Part shown: positions 1 through 8,452 of the stretch, in pieces
Layout: every line of letters starts with the position of its first letter
Numbering within the stretch: the first letter of the stretch is position 1
Program-made: the position numbers and the translations under genes
Assembly: GCF_002860165.1 (NCBI RefSeq)
Contig: NZ_PGUZ01000019.1
Location: forward strand, 1-46,082
Source of the DNA: Bacillus sp. V3-13
Lineage (GTDB): Bacteria; Bacillota; Bacilli; Bacillales; Cytobacillaceae
DNA length: 46,082 nucleotides
Direction: 5' to 3'
Notes under the pieces: generated by a model
The model's database searches: none
What the model saw: the letters and a program-made list of their open reading frames with translations, nothing else
What the model was told of the DNA's origin: nothing

Positions 1-343
1 TTGGCTCAAAATCATGGAAATGTATTAACTGAATATTCTAACTACATTTATGCAACGCTAGTGTTATTTCTTAATAAAAAAAGGAAATGTATCCTGTGGA
101 TGCTTTGGTTCCCAAGTATCGTCTACATTATCAAAAAAGCTTGTTTTTTTTAACCTGCTTCTCGCAACTTTGCCTCACATCATTGCCATCCCATCACAAC
201 TGAAGCCTCTTGAAGGACTATTTTTATTATTTCTTTTCATGGTCACGGTTTTAATATTCTTCATAGGTCTACCCGATGCAATATATGCAATAAAGGGCTA
301 TACCGAAAGAGGAAAAAGATATCTTTACGTCATAAAAAAATGA
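1..343 (+). pseudogene. MauE-like membrane protein remnant (5' cut by window, frameshifted)
   Basis: From about position 74 to the TGA at 341-343 one frame reads ..KKGNVSCGCFGS.. followed by two hydrophobic stretches. The CGCFG motif is typical of MauE/DoxX-like redox membrane proteins, which in mau clusters help form disulfides in the small methylamine dehydrogenase subunit. This frame is closed upstream by a TAG at 59-61. The segment before that reads openly in another frame (YIYATLVLF), and a run of seven A residues lies between, so a frameshift near 62-82 is likely. The 5' end lies outside the window. The following MauD-like gene starts 16 bases downstream, so the two were probably co-transcribed. 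MauE identity rests on the motif and the neighbour; sequence error is a possible cause of the frame break. Confidence 0.55.
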
Positions 344-359
344 TAAAGGAGCTGGAAAA

Positions 360-905
360 ATGAGCACTATCTTTTTAACATCTTACATTGTCCTTTGGTT
401 ACTTGTCGTACCTTTAGTAATCTTAAATCTCATTCTTTTTAGGCAATTAGGGATCATGGTAATGGGAACAGCGAGGGGAGTGAACGAAAGTGGAATACCA
501 ATTGGTAAGAAATTGCCTTATTTTGAGAGTGAAGAATTAGATGGAGTTAAGTGGAATTTGGGTCAAGAATTGGGTAAACCTTCACTATTCTTATTTATTT
601 CTCCACGCTGTAATGAGTGTAAAAAAATATTACCCGATTTTTTAAAGATTTCTAGCATGTATAATGTTAGCCCTATCCTAGTAATTTTTGCGGACAAAGT
701 AGAAGCGGCGGAATATATCAATAAAATAGGTTTTAAAGGTCGATCACTATCGATCTCTCACGAACAAGCTTTGCCATTGGATGTATCGGCTACGCCATTT
801 GCATATGCTATTAACTCGGATGGAATTGTTCAAGAGAAAGGTCTTGTAAATACACAAGGACACATTGAAAGGTATGTTAAATCAGTTGCTAATAAAGCAG
901 CTTAA
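360..905 (+). CDS. MauD-like membrane-anchored thioredoxin-fold protein
   Basis: The 181-residue protein has one N-terminal membrane segment (about residues 8-30) and a thioredoxin-like domain outside the membrane. The active-site CxxC is C84-N-E-C87 in SPRCNECKK, and a candidate cis-proline is P146 in ATPF. This layout matches MauD, the disulfide oxidoreductase/isomerase-like protein required for the cysteine-rich light chain of methylamine dehydrogenase. GGAGC lies seven bases before the ATG. It sits between a MauE-like remnant and a twelve-cysteine Tat substrate, so a role in the oxidative folding of that substrate is the natural inference. The gene itself is intact. An alternative is a generic ResA/TlpA-like thiol oxidoreductase. 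Confidence 0.75.
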   Translation: MSTIFLTSYIVLWLLVVPLVILNLILFRQLGIMVMGTARGVNESGIPIGKKLPYFESEELDGVKWNLGQELGKPSLFLFISPRCNECKKILPDFLKISSMYNVSPILVIFADKVEAAEYINKIGFKGRSLSISHEQALPLDVSATPFAYAINSDGIVQEKGLVNTQGHIERYVKSVANKAA

Positions 906-916
906 TATTGTATTTA

Positions 917-942
917 AGAATTGGAATTCCTCCAATTTTTAA
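917..942 (+). terminator. Hairpin between MauD-like gene and Tat substrate gene
   Basis: AATTGGA (919-925) pairs with TCCAATT (931-937) and is followed by a short T run. It lies within the presumed operon, so it may act as a weak attenuator rather than a full terminator. Confidence 0.4.
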
Positions 943-975
943 ATAGAACATTTTAAATAGAAAGGAGGTAAACCA

Positions 976-1428
976 ATGGAACGCTATAAAAGTGTCGATC
1001 AAAAGGTGCAAACATTCTTAAGTGGAATGCATAGAAAAATAAGCAGAAGAAATTTTGTTTATAAGGTTGCAATGGGTGTCACAGCAGCTATTGCTACTCT
1101 GCTGATAAGACCAATTGGTGGACTTGAAAGGGCTTTCGCTCATGGTCCTGCTTGTAATCCTCCTCATGGCCAATACTGTTCTGGATGTGGTGCTGATTCA
1201 TGTCCCTCTGGATATACGACTTGTACTACTTCAAGCCGCTATTCAGACTGTCCAAGTTGGTGTCCTTATAGCAGCGGATGGTGGTTTTCTGAAGGAGCAA
1301 ATGGTGGTCATAAATGCCGTGATTGTTATCTAAGTTATGTAACTTCTGCTAGTCGTTGTAACGCGGGATATAGATCAGGCGGACTGCTTACATTGTGTGG
1401 ATGCCGTTCTACTGCACATTTTACGTAA
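976..1428 (+). CDS. Twin-arginine-exported cysteine-rich protein, MauA-like
   Basis: The 150-residue protein has a clear Tat signal: SRRNFV at residues 23-28, a hydrophobic stretch to about residue 44, and a likely cleavage after AFA at residue 55. The mature part of about 95 residues carries twelve cysteines (60, 68, 71, 76, 83, 92, 96, 114, 117, 128, 141, 143). The methylamine dehydrogenase light chain MauA also has twelve cysteines in six disulfides and Tat export. An eye alignment of CPSGY with the MauA CPPGT region is suggestive. However, the places that would hold the two Trp residues of the TTQ cofactor look like Arg and Leu. No MauB heavy chain is visible. AAAGGAGG precedes the ATG. 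Dedicated tatA and tatC follow. It may be a disulfide-rich secreted protein that uses mau-type folding helpers; enzyme function is not supported. Confidence 0.75.
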   Translation: MERYKSVDQKVQTFLSGMHRKISRRNFVYKVAMGVTAAIATLLIRPIGGLERAFAHGPACNPPHGQYCSGCGADSCPSGYTTCTTSSRYSDCPSWCPYSSGWWFSEGANGGHKCRDCYLSYVTSASRCNAGYRSGGLLTLCGCRSTAHFT

Positions 1429-1487
1429 GTTATCACTCACACTTTTGTTTCTAGTAGTGAAAATATTATGAGGGGAGGGGGATAAAC

Positions 1488-2141
1488 ATGTACACAATTA
1501 TCATGTTAGGAATTGTTTCTTTCAGTGCAGGATTTGTTGGGACTCATACTATTTGAGGCCTCAATGTATTAGGGAGCCTGGATGGCAACCATAGCAAAAA
1601 GTATAAATACTTACTGAGCTATATTTTCTTCACCATTTTAGGTGCAGTTATAACAGGAACCGTATTAGGAACTATTGGTGGATGGATAAGTTTATTAATT
1701 GAGCCGCACCTTAGAATGTTTATCCTCTTAACCTGTTTAGTTATTTTATTTATTCTTGAATTGAGTAACCGAACTTCTATCCTTCCAAACGGGAAATTTA
1801 CAGTACCTGCACAATGGGTTGATGCGGCACAGGATAAATCCTCAATATTATGGGGCTTGTCTTTAGGATTAGGATTTATTACATATTCTGCAGGTGCCCT
1901 TTGGCATGCTTATTTGATGACAATGTTACTCTTAGGGAATTGGCAACTGGGGTTAATTACTGGTGTTTTATACGCATTGGGAAGAACTCTTTTGCCTTCT
2001 TTTAAAGTAATTAGAAGAAAAATATTAGAATTAGAAGGGTGTTCAATTGGAAATTACACATATTTGAGAATCATAAGACAAATATATTCCAGTATCATTT
2101 TTATAATAGTGATAATAGTATCGTTAACATCTCTAATATAA
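1488..2141 (+). pseudogene. MauF/CcdA-like membrane protein with in-frame TGA
   Basis: A 217-codon frame opens at ATG 1488 behind a strong GAGGGGAGGGG site and runs to TAA 2139-2141. It is interrupted by a single TGA at 1554-1556 (codon 23, HTI-stop-GLNVLG). Everything else in the frame is open, with about six hydrophobic segments. Trp (TGG) is the simplest ancestral codon. The position between the MauA-like gene and tatA, and the multi-span layout, suggest MauF, a membrane electron-transfer protein of the DsbD/CcdA type. No CxxC pair is seen in what remains, so the family assignment is weak. A downstream restart at ATG 1716 would give only 141 residues. This could be a real nonsense mutation or a base-call error. 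Confidence 0.5.
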
Positions 2142-2230
2142 AAAGAGTTTTCTTCATGGTGAACATTTTCCCAACATTATTGAGAATACATTGAAAATAT
2201 TGTAAATATTAATAAAAGGAGGCAATAAAA

Positions 2231-2425
2231 ATGACTGGAATTGGTGCTTCGGGTATTGTCATAATTGGCATTGTTGCATTAGTCATGTTTGGTCCAAAAA
2301 AACTACCTGAATTAGGCCGGGCTGTTGGCAGTACTCTTAAAGAATTTAGGGAAGGTACAAAAGGTATTATAGAAGATCAAGATAGTAAAGAGGGCATATT
2401 AATAAAAAAAGATGTTAATAAATAG
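2231..2425 (+). CDS. tatA: Sec-independent translocase subunit TatA
   Basis: The 64-residue protein has one N-terminal membrane helix (about residues 6-20), the hallmark hinge FGPKKLPELGRAVG (20-33) and a charged amphipathic helix, as in TatA. TatA oligomers form the protein-conducting element of the twin-arginine pathway in the cytoplasmic membrane. AAAGGAGGC sits eight bases before the ATG. tatC follows nine bases downstream, and a Tat-signal protein lies upstream in the same direction, as with the B. subtilis phoD-tatAd-tatCd arrangement. This suggests a substrate-dedicated Tat pair. Confidence 0.93.
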   Translation: MTGIGASGIVIIGIVALVMFGPKKLPELGRAVGSTLKEFREGTKGIIEDQDSKEGILIKKDVNK

Positions 2426-2434
2426 GGTGAATAA

Positions 2435-3178
2435 ATGGGTACTAAAAATGATATGTCGATAAGTGACCACGTAGAAGAAGTAAGGAAAAGAATAATTTAT
2501 ATTTTAATTTCATTTGTGTTCTTTTTCATCATAAGTTTTTGGTTGGTAGATATATTGTTATCCTGGGTGAAAAGCTCCGCCGTTGCTAAAAACATCACTT
2601 GGAATGTTTTTTCACCTGGAGATTCTCTTAATATATATTTGAAGGCAATGTTTTTCATGGCAATTACTTTTACCATACCAATAGCTATCTATCACTTATT
2701 GGCCTTCTTGAAACCTGGAATGACTCGTGAAGAAACCGTCGCATCATTTAGATATATTCCATTTTCCATTTTTTTACTGATTTTAGGGTTTCTTTTTTCA
2801 TACTTCATTTTGTTCCCATCGTTAATTAACTTCACCACAATCATGAATGAAAAAATGGAATTTGAGCAAACCTACGGCGCTTTACAGTATTATAAATTTC
2901 TTTTTAACACTGTTATACCAGTAACGATTCTATTTCAATTCCCATTGGTCATGTTACTATTAACAAGTGTAGGAGTTGTTAATCCCCAAAAGTTAGCTAA
3001 ATCACGCAGAGCAGCTTATTTTATTCTTATCGTCATTTCAGTAATTATTTCGCCTCCAGATTTCATTTCTGATTTTTTAGTATTTATACCTCTGGTCTTA
3101 CTATTCGAAGTTAGCGTAATTCTGTCTTCTTGGATATACAAAAGAAAACCTAATTTATCGGTTGAAAGAAGCGTATAA
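2435..3178 (+). CDS. tatC: Sec-independent translocase subunit TatC
   Basis: The 247-residue protein has six predicted membrane helices and TatC signatures: the N-terminal DHVEEVRKR, the loop FLKPGMTREE around residue 95, and the late SPPDFISD stretch. TatC binds the twin-arginine signal peptide. The start at ATG 2435 has AGGGTGA just upstream. It forms an operon with tatA and is followed by a hairpin. The last 180 bases are duplicated in degenerate form near 9.75-9.95 kb. Confidence 0.93.
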   Translation: MGTKNDMSISDHVEEVRKRIIYILISFVFFFIISFWLVDILLSWVKSSAVAKNITWNVFSPGDSLNIYLKAMFFMAITFTIPIAIYHLLAFLKPGMTREETVASFRYIPFSIFLLILGFLFSYFILFPSLINFTTIMNEKMEFEQTYGALQYYKFLFNTVIPVTILFQFPLVMLLLTSVGVVNPQKLAKSRRAAYFILIVISVIISPPDFISDFLVFIPLVLLFEVSVILSSWIYKRKPNLSVERSV

Positions 3179-3179
3179 C

Positions 3180-3210
3180 AGGAAAGGGGTGTGGTCCTTT
3201 CCTTATTTTC
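3180..3210 (+). terminator. Terminator after tatC
   Basis: GGAAAGG (3181-3187) pairs with CCTTTCC (3196-3202), followed by TTATTTT. A worn copy follows the tatC remnant at about 9949. Confidence 0.6.
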
Positions 3211-3281
3211 GGCAGAAAGTATGTTATTATCAAGAAATCTAATTTAAGTGTACAAATATTTCTATAGAGAGGAGAATAATA

Positions 3282-3743
3282 ATGAGGTCATATTTATTAG
3301 TATTAGCTTGTTTAATATTATTGTGCACCGCATGTTCAGAACAGGAAGCAACTGAGATTCAAGATTATGAACTTACTCCTACTTTCACTGTTGAGAATAA
3401 CACTTTGAGAGGAATACGAGATAAAATCGGGTTCCTAAACCTCGACTTTAAGGCAAATGAGATTACTAATGTATTATGGCATTTTTGGGGCACCGCAGAT
3501 ATACTTACTGGAACTTTCAGAGTAGAGGGCACTCATATTGAAACTAATGAGAAAATGCAAGTATTACTAAATGGAAGTCGATTAAAAACATGGGAGTTAC
3601 CAGAGGTTTATACTCAAGGTGAACTAGGCGCAGATAAAACAAAACCAACGTTTGTTCAGTTCGATAAACCAGGAAAATGGAAATTGGACGTCATTATTGG
3701 TGAGAGAAAGTTTGCGGAATTAATTATTGAAGTAGATGAATGA
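3282..3743 (+). CDS. Small lipoprotein, DUF4871-like, copy 1
   Basis: The 153-residue protein has a type II signal with lipobox LCTAC (Cys18) and a compact domain containing VLWHFWG, GTFRVEGTH and a C-terminal KWKLDVI..FAELIIEV. The WHFWG and TGxFRV features resemble the Bacillus DUF4871 lipoprotein family as I remember it; function unknown. It would be anchored on the outer face of the membrane. GAGAGGAG precedes the ATG by seven bases. It lies downstream of tatC and has its own terminator-free leader of about 100 bases. A second copy, about three quarters identical by eye, is at 10042. In this setting it might interact with the exported Cys-rich protein, but nothing in the sequence proves that. 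Confidence 0.8.
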   Translation: MRSYLLVLACLILLCTACSEQEATEIQDYELTPTFTVENNTLRGIRDKIGFLNLDFKANEITNVLWHFWGTADILTGTFRVEGTHIETNEKMQVLLNGSRLKTWELPEVYTQGELGADKTKPTFVQFDKPGKWKLDVIIGERKFAELIIEVDE

Positions 3744-3890
3744 TCATAATAATTAAGACACTAAATTTATATCCGGTAACCGAACTTAACTGATTAACAA
3801 GATTAGGTAAGCATGTTGTGTTCTATCTTTTTATTGAGGCACTCTAATACACTAGATTAAGTATGATTTGTTTTTTGAGGGGAGTTGAAT

Positions 3891-5870
3891 ATGCGATTTG
3901 TAATCGGATTAACTAAAAATCTAATTATTTTATGTCTAGCTTTTGTGGGGTTAGTTTTATTAATAGGTGGTATTGTAGACACTAATTTTTCTTCGGTATC
4001 CAAATTTTTTGTGGGAACTTTAAGGAGCATAATGGAATGGGATTTTGGAACAACTTATTATGGGGTAGATGCAACTGAGGAAGCCGAGCTCCATTTTGTT
4101 CGAAGCCTTAAATTGATTATTCCGGCGTTCTTTATCAGTATGATATTTGGAATCACCAAAGGAATATTCATGTTTATTTCTCGTAACAGCAAGTTAAGAT
4201 TAGTCTGGATATTAAACAGGTTATTATTTGGCTCCCTGCCAGACTTCTTTATATTTATCTCCGTGCAATATCTGTTATGGGTATTAATGAGATATGGATT
4301 TCCGAAGTTAGATTTAATGGGATTTGAACATTGGTATAATTTAATTTTCCCTACAATAGTGCTTTCAATTTATCCAGTTGTTTTCATATCCAATATTACT
4401 TATAAATCATTAGTAGGAGAGTTACCGAAGGATTACGTCCGGACTGCCTACTCAAAAGGAACAAAAGAATTTTATGTCATTACGAAACATCTATTATGGA
4501 ACTCCTGGGCATCGATTCTAAGCTATACCCAAACGATTATGCTCTATATTATAACTTCATTACCTGTTATTGAATTAATCGCTTATTACAAAGGCGCCGG
4601 TTACCTAATGTACGATATGATCAACAGAGGTTCAACAAATGTCATCCTGCCTTTGTGCTTGATGTTTTTATTATTAATGTTTATTAGCATCTTAATCTCT
4701 GATATTATTAAAACGTTTTTGGTACCTACAGCTATTGAAAATGAAATGATAGATAAAACGCTGGTTAAGAGGAGAAAATTAACTCTGCCGGCCTTTTCGC
4801 TCCCCAAAGTAAAATTCAAGTTGAGAAAACTTTCATTTCCTAAAATGGAAATATCGATGAATCCTTTTGTTTATGTTAAAAAAATAATACGGTTAATAAA
4901 AGACTATCCAACTTTAGGAATAGGATCCTTTATGATGATGATCATTATATTTTTGGCGGTATTCGGCCCCATCTTACCAAATGTAGATTCATCAATGGAC
5001 AAGGTTAATGACTTATTCAATGAGAATGGAGAAATTCTTATATTTCCAGTAGAACCAAGTAAGGATTATCCATTTGGTTCAAATCGTGAAGGCGCTGACA
5101 TGTTCAGTATGTTAATTTTAGGTACGAAGGAAACGATGCTTCAAATATTAATCATTACACTTATTCGATATGCGATAGCAATTCCGTTGGGGTATCTAGC
5201 ATCATTTAATCAAGCTGCCAGCTCAATATCGACTTGGATTAATGGAATATTATCCTTCTTTCCATCTATTATCATAATAGCTCTGCTCTCAAGAACGGAA
5301 GCACTACTGTATAATGAAAATCGTTTGTATTGGATGATTCTCATAATTGCGGTTATGGAAGTCGGAAGAGTTAGTGAAATTTTTAAACAGGAATTTATTC
5401 AGATACGAAAAAATGAGTTTATTTACTCAGCGATTGCAGCTGGAACCAGTCCTTTTAATTTATTAAAAAGACACTATCTGCCCAACCTATATCAAAAACT
5501 AATATACAATTTTGTTACAGATATGAGTAGAGTTTTATTTATTTGTGGACTTCTTGGGTTTCTTTCTATTTATATGGAACAGATCATTTATCGGTTGGAT
5601 ACAGGAGGGGTGGATTATATTAATACATCAATGTCATGGCCATTTTTTCTCGGGAACTACCTTCAGGATATACGGAGCGCCATCTGGATACCTTTCTATA
5701 CTTCTTTGTTTATGACGTTTGCCATATTAGCTCTTAATATTTTTGCTGAGGGTCTACAGACATATTTTGATGCTAAGTTTCGGAAGAGAAACAACAAAAT
5801 TGTGGAACTAAAAAACCAAAGTCATTCTTTAAAGCTTGAAGAATCAGAAATGAAAAGCCGGTTGGTTTAA
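3891..5870 (+). CDS. Fused OppB-OppC-type ABC permease
   Basis: This 659-residue protein contains two complete binding-protein-dependent permease domains in one chain. The first (about 1-285) resembles DppB/OppB, with the EAA-like loop DYVRTAYSKGTKEFYVITKHLL. The second (about 345-640) resembles DppC/OppC, with FPFGSNREGADMFS-type entry and the loop EFIYSAIAAGTSPFNLLKRHYLPN. A charged linker rich in Lys and Pro (290-335) joins them. The ATG at 3891 is chosen over the in-frame TTG at 3885 because GGGGAG ends seven bases before the ATG. Two oppD/oppF-like ATPase genes follow 500 bases on. No substrate-binding protein gene is next to it. Fusion of both permeases is unusual in Opp systems. Confidence 0.8.
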   Translation: MRFVIGLTKNLIILCLAFVGLVLLIGGIVDTNFSSVSKFFVGTLRSIMEWDFGTTYYGVDATEEAELHFVRSLKLIIPAFFISMIFGITKGIFMFISRNSKLRLVWILNRLLFGSLPDFFIFISVQYLLWVLMRYGFPKLDLMGFEHWYNLIFPTIVLSIYPVVFISNITYKSLVGELPKDYVRTAYSKGTKEFYVITKHLLWNSWASILSYTQTIMLYIITSLPVIELIAYYKGAGYLMYDMINRGSTNVILPLCLMFLLLMFISILISDIIKTFLVPTAIENEMIDKTLVKRRKLTLPAFSLPKVKFKLRKLSFPKMEISMNPFVYVKKIIRLIKDYPTLGIGSFMMMIIIFLAVFGPILPNVDSSMDKVNDLFNENGEILIFPVEPSKDYPFGSNREGADMFSMLILGTKETMLQILIITLIRYAIAIPLGYLASFNQAASSISTWINGILSFFPSIIIIALLSRTEALLYNENRLYWMILIIAVMEVGRVSEIFKQEFIQIRKNEFIYSAIAAGTSPFNLLKRHYLPNLYQKLIYNFVTDMSRVLFICGLLGFLSIYMEQIIYRLDTGGVDYINTSMSWPFFLGNYLQDIRSAIWIPFYTSLFMTFAILALNIFAEGLQTYFDAKFRKRNNKIVELKNQSHSLKLEESEMKSRLV

Positions 5871-6378
5871 ACTAAGATAAATTCTCGCACTTGCTTTTTT
5901 AAAAGTTGAGGATTCTTGAGGGAAAATAATTTTGGTTTTTATAATTTCTCGTGGATTCGCATGAATTATGGTTACCTATTGCTTTTTTTATTGATGTATT
6001 TAAGATCATGCTTATAGTGAAAGTCATCTAGACTATTTAGATATAACAGATGACCTATCTATTTTTTTGATTTGATTGTGTGGGGTAACCTTCCAATTCC
6101 ACAATTAAAGGGATGTTATTCTTATTTTATTTAGGACTTTTCAAAATGAGTCATAAACCGATAATTTTTGTCGACAGATTTTTTGCAAAAACAAGTAAAT
6201 ATAAATAACCCTGAAAAGATTAAATTAAAAAGATTGTATCAATATTAAAAACATCTAGATGATAATGGAATGTACCACAACTGTTATAGGAAAAAGCAAT
6301 AGACTGTAATTAAATTGTAATAATATTTTATATAAATATAACGAATTTACAGAATATTTGATATATAGAGGTGTACAT
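5871..6378. other. Gene-free stretch of about 500 bases between permease and ATPase genes
   Basis: No convincing ORF was seen. It is AT-rich. It holds an inverted repeat GTCATCT/AGATGAC (about 6022-6054) followed after a few bases by a T run, which may end the permease transcript, and a candidate promoter just before the ATPase genes. Confidence 0.5.
6315..6342 (+). promoter_or_regulatory. Candidate promoter for the OppD/OppF-like genes
   Basis: TTGTAA (6315-6320) and TATAAC (6337-6342) are 16 bases apart, 36 bases before the chosen ATG. The region is very AT-rich, so chance matches are likely. Confidence 0.35.
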
Positions 6379-7404
6379 ATGAGCGCTCAGACTCAGTTAT
6401 TGAGTAACGCCCCTTTGCTTGAAGTGAAAAATTTAGAAACTGCTTTTTCATTAGATGGTACATGCTATAACGCGGTAGATAACATTTCTTTTCAGGTAAA
6501 ACCCGGGCAAATCGTTGGGATAGTCGGCGAATCAGGCTGTGGGAAATCGGTTATGTCCTTGTCAATCATGAAACTTCTTCCAAAAGGAATTGGAGAGATC
6601 CGTTCCGGAACAATTCTTTTCAACGGTGTTCAATTAGATAGATTGTCAGATAAAGAGATTAATAAAATTCGGGGTAAGGATATTTCGATGATTTTTCAAG
6701 AACCGATGACATCTTTAAATCCAGTTTTTACAATTGGCTTCCAAGTGGAGGAAGTCCTTTTTAATCATATGAAGATTTCAAAAAGTGAGGCTCGTTTAAA
6801 GAGTATTGCCCTTTTAAAAAGTGTCGGAATTTCCCGCCCGGAAAAAATCGTAGATGAATATCCTCATCAGCTTTCAGGTGGGATGAGGCAACGGGTTATG
6901 ATTGCGATGGCCATTGCCTGTCAGCCGAAGCTGCTTATAGCTGATGAACCGACCACTGCTCTAGATGTTACTGTACAAGCACAGATTTTGGAACTACTGA
7001 AAGAAATTCAAAAAGTAAATGATATGTCCATTATTCTTATAACTCATGATCTCGGCGTAGTAGCAGAAATGTGTGATGAAGTTATTGTCATGTATGCGGG
7101 AAAAATTCTAGAAAAAACCGATGTGGATACTCTTTTTTATAACCCTAAACATCCATATACAAAACTGTTAATGGGAGCAATTCCGAAGATGGGTGAAGAA
7201 CAAGAAACATTAACTTCAATAAAAGGGATTGTCCCATCATTAAAAAATATGCCCAATATAGGCTGTCGATTTGCGGATAGATGTCCGCAGGCGATGCCTG
7301 AATGTTCAACTATAACACCCCTTCTGGCTAGCATTGAGAATGGACATGATGTCTCCTGCTTGCTCTATGAAACAAGCAGACCTACAGAAGGAGTGAGAGC
7401 ATAA
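6379..7404 (+). CDS. Oligopeptide/dipeptide ABC transporter ATPase, OppD/DppD type
   Basis: The 341-residue protein shows Walker A GESGCGKS, the Q-loop MIFQEPMTSLNPV, the signature LSGGMRQRV, Walker B LLIADEPTTALD and the H-loop ITHD. It ends with the C-terminal oligopeptide-transporter extension containing cysteines (GCRFADRCPQAMPEC), seen in OppD/OppF proteins and linked to an iron-sulfur site. ATG 6379 is preferred over TTG 6358 because AGAGGTG ends five bases before it. The stop overlaps the next start (TAATG). With the upstream fused permease it would complete a transporter lacking only the binding protein. Confidence 0.9.
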   Translation: MSAQTQLLSNAPLLEVKNLETAFSLDGTCYNAVDNISFQVKPGQIVGIVGESGCGKSVMSLSIMKLLPKGIGEIRSGTILFNGVQLDRLSDKEINKIRGKDISMIFQEPMTSLNPVFTIGFQVEEVLFNHMKISKSEARLKSIALLKSVGISRPEKIVDEYPHQLSGGMRQRVMIAMAIACQPKLLIADEPTTALDVTVQAQILELLKEIQKVNDMSIILITHDLGVVAEMCDEVIVMYAGKILEKTDVDTLFYNPKHPYTKLLMGAIPKMGEEQETLTSIKGIVPSLKNMPNIGCRFADRCPQAMPECSTITPLLASIENGHDVSCLLYETSRPTEGVRA

Positions 7405-8423
7405 TGAGAAGCACAGAGCTTAATAGTGCAACAGCAACAATGGCAAAAGACGTCAATAACAAAGAAAACCTGCTAGAAGTGAAAAATTTGAAAACATATT
7501 ACCCGGTTAAGGGTGGATTTTTCCGAAAAACTCTTGGTTATATCAAAGCAGTTGACGACATATCCTTCGTAATAAAAAAAGGCGAAACACTTGGTCTTGT
7601 TGGTGAATCCGGGTGTGGTAAATCGACTGCAGGGCGTACAATTTTACGATTACTGAACCCTACAGACGGCAAAATAATATTTGAAGGTAAGGACATAACC
7701 AATCTTCGTGGAAGATCATTAAGAGAGATTCGCAAAGATATTCAAATGGTTTTTCAGGACCCATATGCTTCTTTAAACCCAATGCAAATGGTAGGTGATA
7801 TTGTTGCTGAACCTCTAAAAAATTTTACCAAAATGAGCAAAGAAGAATTGAAAAACGAAGTCATGGATCTTCTGTCAAAAGTTGGTTTACCTGAGGATGC
7901 CTATTACAATTATGCACATGAATTTTCCGGAGGACAGCGGCAAAGAATCGGGATTGCAAGAGCACTTGCATTAAGACCTAAACTCATCATCGGTGATGAA
8001 CCAGTTTCGGCTCTTGATGTATCAGTTCAATCCCAAGTGCTGAACCTTCTAAAATCGCTGCAAAAAGAATTCGATCTGACCTTCATGTTTATTGCCCACG
8101 ATTTAAGCATTGTAAAACATATGAGTGACAGAATCGGTGTCATGTATTTAGGCAATATTGTTGAAATTGCTGATAAAGATAGTCTTTATGACGAGCCACT
8201 TCATCCATATACAAAAGCTTTGATTTCTGCTATACCTATGCCGGATCCCCGTCACAAAAAAGAACGAATTGTGCTCCAAGGAGACGTGCCAAGTCCATTG
8301 AATCCTCCAACTGGTTGTCCATTTCATCCCCGTTGTCCTGCCGCCAAAAGCGAATGCTCAGCGGTTAAGCCAACATTAAAGGAGGTGAAGCCTGGTCACA
8401 AGGTCGCTTGCCATTTGTATTAA
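7404..8423 (+). CDS. Oligopeptide/dipeptide ABC transporter ATPase, OppF/DppF type
   Basis: The 339-residue protein has Walker [24 protein letters not shown], signature [15 protein letters not shown], Walker [14 protein letters not shown]-loop IAHD and the C-terminal extension with [15 protein letters not shown]. This is the partner ATPase of the OppD-like protein and the two genes overlap by one base, so they are translationally coupled. The order fused permease-D-F differs from the appDFABC operon found at 35.3 kb. The substrate is unknown. Confidence 0.9.
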   Translation: MRSTELNSATATMAKDVNNKENLLEVKNLKTYYPVKGGFFRKTLGYIKAVDDISFVIKKGETLGLVGESGCGKSTAGRTILRLLNPTDGKIIFEGKDITNLRGRSLREIRKDIQMVFQDPYASLNPMQMVGDIVAEPLKNFTKMSKEELKNEVMDLLSKVGLPEDAYYNYAHEFSGGQRQRIGIARALALRPKLIIGDEPVSALDVSVQSQVLNLLKSLQKEFDLTFMFIAHDLSIVKHMSDRIGVMYLGNIVEIADKDSLYDEPLHPYTKALISAIPMPDPRHKKERIVLQGDVPSPLNPPTGCPFHPRCPAAKSECSAVKPTLKEVKPGHKVACHLY

Positions 8424-8452
8424 AAATGAAATGATTTTCGGGAGTTGGAGAA

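Noticed and set aside
1554-1556. TGA as selenocysteine in the MauF-like gene
   Set aside because: The context is hydrophobic with Trp expected, no downstream selenocysteine-type hairpin was evident, and the family does not use Sec.
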